Below the pieces are notes generated by a model, which had not been told where the DNA came from, did no database searches, and saw nothing but the letters and a program-made list of their open reading frames with translations. The translations under genes and the position numbers were made by a program. From Bacillota bacterium (GTDB taxonomy: Bacteria > Bacillota > Desulfotomaculia > Desulfotomaculales > Desulforudaceae), in the NCBI GenBank assembly GCA_040757205.1, contig JBFLXL010000002.1, positions 186,001 through 250,000 of the forward strand: 64,000 bases of DNA, in the 5' to 3' direction. Below, in pieces: positions 57,826-64,000 of this stretch. Within the stretch, counting starts at the first letter, position 1, and each line of letters begins with the position of its first letter.

Positions 57826-57853
57826 TTGTTAAGGGTATCGTTATTTTGATATA
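57826..57853 (+). promoter_or_regulatory. Possible promoter of vapBC
   Basis: TTGTTA, 16 bases, GATATA in an AT-rich stretch 140 bases before the antitoxin gene. Confidence 0.35.
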
Positions 57854-57992
57854 ACAAGTGTATATTCATCGACGAACGAGCACGTGTGGTGGAGGAGCGG
57901 GAGCGGAAAAAATAGAACCATATGTATAGCCGGAAGAAATAAGGGGGCAAAAACTTTATGCGTTTACCTGTAACCCTAAAGGAGGGAATCTA

Positions 57993-58190
57993 ATGAGAAC
58001 AACCTTGCATATTGACGACGAATTGCTTAAGAAGGCTAAGGAGTTAACCGGCATCACTGAGAAGACTTCTTTGGTCAGGCTTGGGCTGGAAGCGTTAATC
58101 GCCCTGGAAAGCGGCAAGCGCCTGGCCAGGCTTGGGGGGACCGAAAAAACGCTGGAAACGATCACCCGCAGAAGACCTGGTGAAGCTTAG
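57993..58190 (+). CDS. vapB: VapB-type antitoxin
   Basis: A 65-residue protein: TTLHIDDELLKKAKELTGIT and KTSLVRLGLEALIALESGKR form a ribbon-helix-helix-like DUF2191 antitoxin, with a basic C-terminus that would bind the toxin. It begins behind AAAGGAGGGAATCT and ends directly before the toxin ATG. It should repress its own promoter together with VapC. Confidence 0.88.
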   Translation: MRTTLHIDDELLKKAKELTGITEKTSLVRLGLEALIALESGKRLARLGGTEKTLETITRRRPGEA

Positions 58191-58559
58191 ATGGTCCTTG
58201 TCGATACATCGGTATGGGTGGCTCATCTCCGCGATGGAAATAGTGGCCTTGAAAAGCTGTTAATCAAAGGACATGCCCTGACCCACGCTTTCATTGCCGG
58301 TGAGCTCGCCTGTGGAAATCTCAGGAACAGGGCGGAAATTCTCTCGTGCCTGGACGCGCTTCCCAAGGCCGTCCATGCGGAACATCAGGAAATTATGACT
58401 TTTATCGAAAATCATCGTCTGATGGGGAAGGGGCTGGGTTACATCGACATGCATCTGCTGGCTTCCGCGATGCTGACAAATGTCCCGCTGTGGACGCTTG
58501 ACAAAAAAATGAGCGAAACAGCTTCTTTGCTTGGGGTATCACATACCATGAACCAATGA
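58191..58559 (+). CDS. vapC: VapC-type PIN-domain toxin ribonuclease
   Basis: A 122-residue PIN-domain protein with the four acidic residues: VDTSVWVAHLRDG, AGELACGNLRN, YIDMHLLASAM and LWTLDKKM. VapC toxins cut tRNA or rRNA. The ATG follows the vapB stop with no gap, so the two are translationally coupled. The operon sits between the nitrogen island and metE and looks like an acquired module. Confidence 0.92.
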   Translation: MVLVDTSVWVAHLRDGNSGLEKLLIKGHALTHAFIAGELACGNLRNRAEILSCLDALPKAVHAEHQEIMTFIENHRLMGKGLGYIDMHLLASAMLTNVPLWTLDKKMSETASLLGVSHTMNQ

Positions 58560-58629
58560 CTGCTATAAACCTGGATCCCGGCGGTCCCCAAACCGCCTGG
58601 ACTGCGGCTGTAGTATTGTTTTGGGAGTG

Positions 58630-58658
58630 TTGACGGCCGCCGGCGTCCGTGCTAAAAT
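58630..58658 (+). promoter_or_regulatory. Sigma-A promoter of the metE leader
   Basis: TTGACG, 17 bases, TAAAAT, just upstream of the riboswitch. Confidence 0.75.
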
Positions 58659-58664
58659 GACCTC

Positions 58665-58845
58665 TAGCACATAAAGGACGAGCAGGTGCCCCTTTACCGG
58701 GGGATAATAGGGAATCAGGTGCGATTCCTGAGCAGTCCCGCTACTGTATGCGCTGAGTCGCCCCCCAGGACGCCACCGGCAATCCGGGAAGGCGGGTGTG
58801 GCGACGATGACCGCGAGCCAGGAGACCTGCCTGCTTTGTCGGTGC
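58665..58845 (+). ncRNA. Cobalamin riboswitch
   Basis: The conserved elements occur in order: AGCAGGTGCC (58681 onwards), GGGAATCAGGTGCGATTCC, the B12 box AGCAGTCCCGCTACTG and the 3' element GCCAGGAGACCTGCC (58817 onwards). It lies in the metE leader and ends before a terminator at 58972, so cobalamin should switch metE off. Confidence 0.93.
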
Positions 58846-58971
58846 TCCTTTATTTGCCTCCGGTCGAGGGGCTGGGGAGCAGCGTGTTCGAAAAACCAAG
58901 GACTCTCATCCGTGCGTCTGCCCGGAATGTACGTGCGCAGGCAGCGGGAGAGGCGGGATTTTGCATGCTGG

Positions 58972-59005
58972 GACCCTCCCCGAGTCAACCGGGGCAGGGT
59001 CTTTT
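58972..59005 (+). terminator. Regulated terminator of the metE leader
   Basis: GACCCTCCCCG pairs with CGGGG-C-AGGGTC (one bulged C), followed by TTTT. It is the likely expression platform of the cobalamin riboswitch. Confidence 0.85.
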
Positions 59006-59031
59006 AATTCTGTGACGGGAGATGGTTGCAG

Positions 59032-61296
59032 ATGCTGGTCAGTAACCTCGGCTACCCCCGCATGGGACGGGAACGCACTTTAAAAAGACTTCTGGAGGCC
59101 TATTGGGGAAAAGCACTGGATGAGGAGGGCCTGCTCGCCGGTGCGGCCCGCCTCGAGGAAGCGCACTGGCGTCATCAGGTCCGCCTGGGCGTGGAACTGG
59201 TCCCCGTGGGTGACCTGTCGCTTTACGATCACGTTCTGGATACCACCGTGATGTTCGGACTCGTGCCGGAGCGGTTTGAAGAAGCCGGCGACAGCTTATC
59301 CCTTTACTTCGCGATGGCGCGCGGTGGTCCCAACGCGCTGGCGTGCGCCATGCGTAAGTGGTTCAACACCAACTATCATTACCTCGTCCCCGAGTGGGAA
59401 AGGAAGCCCGTCCTTGTCAAGAACCTGCCGCTCCATGCCTACCTGCGGGCCAAGGACATTCTGAACGGCAACGCCAAACCGGTGTTGTTGGGCCCGTTCA
59501 CTTTTGTCAAGTTGTCCAAGAACGCTCCGAATTGGCGGCGGGCGCTTCATGAGCTAAGCCCCCTTTACACACAGATCATGCGTGAGTTGGATGCGGCCGG
59601 CGCAACCTGGGTGCAGGTGGATGAGCCGTCGCTGATTCTCGACCTGACCGAAGAGGAGACAAAAGCCCTGACCGACATATACCGGGAGATGACCGAGGGC
59701 TTGCGCGGGCTGAGGATAATGCTCCAGACATACTTCGGCGGCCTGGGCCGGTATGCGTGGCTGGCGGCATTGCCGGTCGGCGGGTTGGGGCTTGATTTCG
59801 TCCACGGTTATCCGGAGAACATCGCCAACTTGCAGCGGCACGGTTTTCCCCCGGATAAACGGCTCGGCGTAGGGATCGTTGACGGCCGCAACATCTGGCG
59901 CACCGACCTGAGGCAAAAATTGGATTTGCTGCACAGAGTGTGTTTTCACGTACCCGCGACAAGCATCTGGCTGCAACCTTCGTGCAGCCTGCTTCACCTC
60001 CCCGTAAGCACTGCCGATGAATCTCATCTGCCTTCGGCCTTGTGTCGCGGTATTGCTTTTGCCGATGAGCGGCTGGCCGAATTGCGCACCCTTGCCCGGG
60101 CGGTGAGGGAAGGTGAGACTGCGGTGGCGGCGGAACTGGCGGCTGCCGACCAGGCACAGCGGGCTCTGGCGGAGCTGAGCGGCCGGGTGTCGCCCGCCGT
60201 CAGGAAGCGTGTCTTGGCTCTCAAGGAGACTGATTTCCAGCGGGCCGCCCCGTACGCCGAACGCCGGAGACCGCAGTCCCGCCGTCTTGCCCTTCCCTTG
60301 TTCCCCACGACTACGGTCGGTAGTTTTCCCCAGACGTCGGAGGTGCGGGCGGCACGAGCGCGGCGGCGGCGGGATGAACTGGGCGAGGAACATTATGAGG
60401 CCCTTATCAGGGATCTAATCGCCGAATGGATCGGAATTCAGGAGCAATTGGGTCTGGACGTGCTGGTGCATGGTGAGTTTGAACGTAACGACATGGTCGA
60501 ATATTTCGCCGCCAAGCTGCGAGGGTTTGCCGTAACCACCAACGCCTGGGTGCAGTCCTATGGTTCGCGCTGTGTCAAACCGCCGATTCTATACGGCGAC
60601 GTATATCGCGATACGCCGCTGACTCTGGCGGAGACCCTCTACGCGCAATCGCTGACACCGCGACCGGTGAAAGGCATCCTTACCGGACCGGTGACCATGC
60701 TTAACTGGTCGTTTATACGTGAGGATCTCCAGTCGGAACAGATAGCTTACCAGGTGGCTCTTGCCATTCGCGACGAGATCGCCGATCTGGAAAGGGCCGG
60801 CTTGGCGGTTGTACAGGTCGATGAGCCCGCCCTGCGTGAAGGACTCCCGCTTAAGACCGAAGAGAGGGCGTCCTACCTGTCCTGGGCGGTAAGCGCCTTC
60901 AGGTTGGCCACCGGAGGCGCGCGTCCCGACACCCAGATTCATACCCACATGTGTTATGTTGAATTCGGCGATATCCTGGAGGCCATCGAGGCTATGGACG
61001 CCGATGTGATCTCCATCGAGACCGCCCGCCGGGGTGGTTTCCTCGAAGTCTTCAAACGCTCCGCCTACCAACGGGATATCGGCCTCGGCGTGTACGATGT
61101 TCACAGCCCCCGCGTACCGGAAGTGGGAGAAATGGAACGCGTCATCAGGCAGGCCTTGCTGGTGTTACACCCCGAGCAACTATGGGTTAACCCGGATTGC
61201 GGCCTGAAAACCCGACAGCAGAAAGAGGTAACGGCGGCACTCGAAAAAATGATTGAAGCAGCACGACGCTTGCGCACGGAGTATCGTCCCGACTGA
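59032..61296 (+). CDS. metE: Cobalamin-independent methionine synthase MetE
   Basis: A 754-residue protein. The N-terminal domain (LVSNLGYPRMGRERTLKRLL) duplicates the C-terminal catalytic barrel, which has FPTTTVGSFPQTSEVR, HGEFERNDMVEYFA and the zinc-site motifs THMCYVEF and NPDCGLKTRQ. It methylates homocysteine from 5-methyltetrahydropteroyltriglutamate. ATG 59032 with GACGGGAG upstream. The riboswitch fits the usual logic that the B12-free enzyme is shut off when cobalamin is present. metE is unusual in strict anaerobes of this group, so it may have been acquired. Confidence 0.95.
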   Translation: MLVSNLGYPRMGRERTLKRLLEAYWGKALDEEGLLAGAARLEEAHWRHQVRLGVELVPVGDLSLYDHVLDTTVMFGLVPERFEEAGDSLSLYFAMARGGPNALACAMRKWFNTNYHYLVPEWERKPVLVKNLPLHAYLRAKDILNGNAKPVLLGPFTFVKLSKNAPNWRRALHELSPLYTQIMRELDAAGATWVQVDEPSLILDLTEEETKALTDIYREMTEGLRGLRIMLQTYFGGLGRYAWLAALPVGGLGLDFVHGYPENIANLQRHGFPPDKRLGVGIVDGRNIWRTDLRQKLDLLHRVCFHVPATSIWLQPSCSLLHLPVSTADESHLPSALCRGIAFADERLAELRTLARAVREGETAVAAELAAADQAQRALAELSGRVSPAVRKRVLALKETDFQRAAPYAERRRPQSRRLALPLFPTTTVGSFPQTSEVRAARARRRRDELGEEHYEALIRDLIAEWIGIQEQLGLDVLVHGEFERNDMVEYFAAKLRGFAVTTNAWVQSYGSRCVKPPILYGDVYRDTPLTLAETLYAQSLTPRPVKGILTGPVTMLNWSFIREDLQSEQIAYQVALAIRDEIADLERAGLAVVQVDEPALREGLPLKTEERASYLSWAVSAFRLATGGARPDTQIHTHMCYVEFGDILEAIEAMDADVISIETARRGGFLEVFKRSAYQRDIGLGVYDVHSPRVPEVGEMERVIRQALLVLHPEQLWVNPDCGLKTRQQKEVTAALEKMIEAARRLRTEYRPD

Positions 61297-61414
61297 CGGA
61301 GCCTCAAGCCTGGGGGCATGTTTACATTGGACAGATTGCACCGGAATCGGTGGCCGTTTTACTCCGAGCTTTTGGCCCGGATGCACATTTACATTCCGTT
61401 CTTGGGAGGTAACC

Positions 61415-63514
61415 ATGATTACATTGATCACAAAGCGCGATGGACGCACCGTGGCTTTCGAAAGTATGCGCATCACCAACGCCATCGCCCAGGCTTTCAA
61501 GTCTACGGGAGAAGCCGGATGGGCGGACGGCGACGCTGCACCGGCGGTAACGCAGCGTGTCGTTGAAGCTTTGGAGAACCGGGGCGTTAGCACTCCCACC
61601 GTTGAAGAAGTACAGGACCTGGTGGAAAGAAGCCTGATGGAGCTTGGTTACCATCAGACCGCCAAGGCCTATATCCTGTATCGCGAACAGCACCGTCAGA
61701 TGCGCGAGCTAAAGTCCTTGGTAAGCTGTGATTTGGTGGAATCCTATCTCAACCAGGCGGATTGGCGCGTGGCTGAAAACGCCAACTCATCCTTCTCCTT
61801 ACAGGGTCTGAACAGCTACATCTCCAATACCGCTGCGGCCAATTTCTGGCTGGAACGCATCTACCCCCCCGAAGTACGCCGGGCCCACCGCGAAGGCGAT
61901 TTTCACCTCCATGACCTCGGTTACCTGAGCGTCTACTGCGTGGGGTGGGATCTTAAGCAGCTCCTGGAAGAAGGTTTCGGCGGGGTACCCAACCAGGTGT
62001 CGTCGGGTGCGCCCAAACACTTCCGTTCGGCCTTGGGCCAGATGGTCAACTTCCTGTATACGCTTCAAGGAGAGGCGGCGGGGGCCCAGGCTTTCTCCAA
62101 CGTCGACACGCTTCTCGCCCCCTTCGTCCGCGCCGACAACCTGAGCTACAGGGAAGTGAAACAGGCCGTCCAGGAGTTTGTTTTCAATCTGAACGTACCC
62201 ACCCGGACGGGCTACCAGACGCCGTTTACCAACCTTACCATGGACCTGGAAATCCCCGCCTTCATGCGGAACGAACCTGTTTCCGCGCCGGGTGGCCGGG
62301 GAACGGGTTTTTGTTACGGCGACTATCAGGAAGAAGTGAATACCATCAACGAGGCGTTTGCCGAGGTGCTGATGGAGGGCGACGCCTGCGGGCGGGGATT
62401 CACCTTTCCCATTCCGACCTACAATGTTTCACCGGAATTCGACTGGGGAGGTCGCGTGGCCCAAAAGCTCTTCGCCGTAACGGCGAAATACGGAACACCC
62501 TATTTCGCCAACTTCGTCAACTCCGATCTTCAGCCGGAAGACGTACGGTCCATGTGTTGCCGCCTGCGCATTGACAACAAACAGCTTTTAAAGCGGGGAG
62601 GGGGACTGTTCGGCGCCAGCCCCCTGACCGGTTCCATCGGGGTGGTGACCTTAAACCTGCCGCGGTCGGCCTATCTGGCCAAGGACGAACAGGACTTCTT
62701 CACCCGGCTGGCGCATCTGGCTTCCATCGCCGTCATCTCCCTGGAAATCAAGCGCCGCATTCTGGAAAGGCTGACCGGGAACGGACTCTACCCTTACTCG
62801 CGTCATTACCTGCGGGGAGTGAAAGAGAGAACGGGGAGTTACTGGACCAACCACTTTGCCACCATCGGGTTGGTGGGCGCCGCCGAAGCGGCCAAAAACC
62901 TGCTCGGCAAAACCATCCATGAACCGAAAGGCCGAGAGTTTGCCGAACGCATTCTCACTTTCCTGCGAAAGTTCCTGGTGGGGGTCCAGGAACGCACGGA
63001 CAATCTTTACAACCTGGAAGCCACCCCGGCCGAGGGTTGTGCCCACCGTCTCGCCCGCATCGACAAGAAAGAGTTTCCGGGCCTTGAGGTCGCGAACGAA
63101 GACGAATGGAGGCGGGGCGCGGCGCCGTACTACACAAACTCCACCCAATTGCCGGTTTACGAAACCGATGACGTGTTTACCATGCTTGAACACCAGGAGT
63201 CGCTGCAAACGCTGTACACGGGCGGAACGGTGGCGCACATCTTTCTGGGCGAAGCCCTGCCCGATCCCGAAAGTTGCGCCTCGCTCGTCAAAAAAGTGAC
63301 CAACAGTTACCGCCTGCCCTATGTCTCGGTGACCCCCACTTACTCGGTGTGCGCAAGCCACGGGTACGTCAGCGGAGAAGCCTGGCAATGCCCCAGGTGC
63401 GGCGGCGCCACGGAGGTCTATTCCCGTATCGTGGGCTATTACCGCCCGGTCAGCCGGTGGAACGAAGGGAAGAAGGCTGAATACAGCCAAAGGAGAGTAT
63501 TCTTGGAAAGATGA
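61415..63514 (+). CDS. nrdD: Anaerobic ribonucleoside-triphosphate reductase NrdD
   Basis: A 699-residue class III reductase. The N-terminal ATP cone (LITKRDGRTVAFESMRITNA) is followed by the glycyl-radical barrel with NANSSFSLQGLNSYISNTAA and VPTRTGYQTPFTNLTMDL, and the C-terminal zinc and glycyl-radical region (CASHGYVSG, CPRCGG, RIVGYYRPVSRW). It makes deoxynucleotides without oxygen. ATG 61415 lies behind GGGAGGT. Its stop overlaps nrdG, encoding its activator. No clear NrdR box was seen upstream. Confidence 0.95.
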   Translation: MITLITKRDGRTVAFESMRITNAIAQAFKSTGEAGWADGDAAPAVTQRVVEALENRGVSTPTVEEVQDLVERSLMELGYHQTAKAYILYREQHRQMRELKSLVSCDLVESYLNQADWRVAENANSSFSLQGLNSYISNTAAANFWLERIYPPEVRRAHREGDFHLHDLGYLSVYCVGWDLKQLLEEGFGGVPNQVSSGAPKHFRSALGQMVNFLYTLQGEAAGAQAFSNVDTLLAPFVRADNLSYREVKQAVQEFVFNLNVPTRTGYQTPFTNLTMDLEIPAFMRNEPVSAPGGRGTGFCYGDYQEEVNTINEAFAEVLMEGDACGRGFTFPIPTYNVSPEFDWGGRVAQKLFAVTAKYGTPYFANFVNSDLQPEDVRSMCCRLRIDNKQLLKRGGGLFGASPLTGSIGVVTLNLPRSAYLAKDEQDFFTRLAHLASIAVISLEIKRRILERLTGNGLYPYSRHYLRGVKERTGSYWTNHFATIGLVGAAEAAKNLLGKTIHEPKGREFAERILTFLRKFLVGVQERTDNLYNLEATPAEGCAHRLARIDKKEFPGLEVANEDEWRRGAAPYYTNSTQLPVYETDDVFTMLEHQESLQTLYTGGTVAHIFLGEALPDPESCASLVKKVTNSYRLPYVSVTPTYSVCASHGYVSGEAWQCPRCGGATEVYSRIVGYYRPVSRWNEGKKAEYSQRRVFLER

Positions 63515-64000
63515 TGATCGAATGCGGCGGTTTCAATAAACTATCGCTGGTTGATTGGCCCGGCAAGATAGCCGCCACCGTCTTTCTGCGGCGGTGCAAT
63601 TTCCGCTGCCCCTGGTGCCACAATCTGGGTCTCGTGGAGACCTCTGAAAAGGACACCCCCGTCCCCGTGGACGACGTTTTGTGCTATCTTAAAACGCGCC
63701 GGGCGATGCTGGACGGGCTGGTCGTCACCGGCGGCGAACCCACCCTTTCTCACCGCTTGAGCCTGTTTTTGGCCCGGGTCAAAGAGATTGGCCTACCCGT
63801 CAAACTTGACACCAACGGTTCCCGCCCGGAACTGGTATGCGGTTTGTTGGACGAAGGCCTTGTAGACGCCGTCGCGGTGGACTACAAGGTTCCCTTGCGG
63901 CTTTACGGCTGGCTGGTGGGCTTTAAAAACCCCGAATGCGTTGCGGCAACCATTGCCACCGTGTTGCGCCGCCGGTGCGGTTATGTCCGTACCACGATAG
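63511..64000 (+). CDS. nrdG: Anaerobic ribonucleotide reductase activating protein NrdG, 3'-truncated by the window edge
   Basis: The frame is open from ATG 63511 (or 63514) to the last base, 163 codons. It encodes ECGGFNKLSLVDWPGKIAAT, the radical-SAM motif CNFRCPWCHN, VVTGGEPTL and KLDTNGSRPEL, typical of NrdG/PFL-activase-type radical-SAM proteins. It generates the glycyl radical on NrdD. AAAGGAG lies upstream and the start overlaps the nrdD stop. The C-terminal end is outside the window. Confidence 0.93.
   Translation, partial: MMIECGGFNKLSLVDWPGKIAATVFLRRCNFRCPWCHNLGLVETSEKDTPVPVDDVLCYLKTRRAMLDGLVVTGGEPTLSHRLSLFLARVKEIGLPVKLDTNGSRPELVCGLLDEGLVDAVAVDYKVPLRLYGWLVGFKNPECVAATIATVLRRRCGYVRTTI

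Noticed and set aside
57650-57849. Two short frames after the glutamate synthase genes (about 60 codons)
   Set aside because: They run through a terminator hairpin and have no ribosome-binding site.
1-64000. tRNA or rRNA genes, integrases and intact insertion-sequence transposases
   Set aside because: None seen on either strand by motif reading; a covariance or homology search would be needed to exclude small RNAs.

Overview
The window comes from a high-GC, anaerobic, endospore-forming Gram-positive bacterium of the Clostridia (Peptococcaceae / Desulfotomaculum-like lineage). Support: sporulation genes (spoIIP, yqfC, yqfD), oxygen-sensitive enzymes (class III ribonucleotide reductase nrdDG, AdhE), Firmicutes gene orders (comEA-comEC-holA-rpsT-spoIIP-lepA-hrcA; yqfCD-phoH-pgpH-ybeY-cdd-era), many GTG/TTG starts with strong Shine-Dalgarno sites, and a group III (archaeal-like) chaperonin inside the dnaK operon. 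From memory, gas vesicles plus spores plus this chaperonin resemble Candidatus Desulforudis audaxviator or a close relative; this is inference, since no search was run.

Layout. 1-4.2 kb: 3' part of a gas-vesicle cluster (CDC48-type AAA ATPase, gvpG, a GvpA/J-family protein with an extra zinc ribbon, an Hsp20-like protein, gvpK, gvpF/L, a second GvpA/J-family protein, gvpO). 4.2-4.6 kb: an inverted-repeat element carrying a truncated S23 four-helix-bundle gene. 4.6-14.4 kb: competence (comEA, comEC), holA, rpsT on the minus strand, a small membrane protein, spoIIP, a glycosyltransferase and lepA. 14.4-24.8 kb: heat-shock operon (CIRCE, hrcA, group III chaperonin, grpE, dnaK, dnaJ), then prmA, rsmE, mtaB, a HIT protein and rpsU. 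24.9-31.8 kb: yqfC, yqfD, phoH, pgpH, a fused ybeY-cdd, era. 32-45 kb: adhE (minus), a VanW protein, ferredoxins, a Crp/Fnr remnant, sigI-rsgI with a copper-amine-oxidase-like domain protein, a coiled-coil exported protein, mnmA (minus) and an MFS transporter. 45-57.6 kb: pabB and pabC, then a nitrogen-assimilation island. 57.9-64 kb: vapBC, a cobalamin riboswitch with metE, and nrdD-nrdG (nrdG runs off the end).

The most notable region is the nitrogen island (47.7-57.6 kb). Two ANTAR-domain regulators are interleaved with a glutamine-synthetase paralogue that has lost catalytic residues, a stand-alone FMN glutamate-synthase-like protein, a canonical glnA and a three-gene archaeal-type glutamate synthase. 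Three leaders there (before the GS paralogue, before the second ANTAR gene itself, before glnA) contain an intrinsic terminator overlapping a small hairpin whose six-base loop has G at position 4 and A at position 5, as expected for ANTAR-controlled antitermination. The second ANTAR protein has Glu where the phospho-acceptor Asp should be. This suggests a self-regulated RNA-level nitrogen circuit.

A second theme is local sequence instability. Short direct duplications (about 18-40 nt, tandem or spaced by 5-60 nt) and perfect G/C-rich dyads occur throughout, including inside genes (mtaB, ybeY-cdd, pabB, a ferredoxin gene) and at gene ends. Several have changed proteins or gene boundaries.
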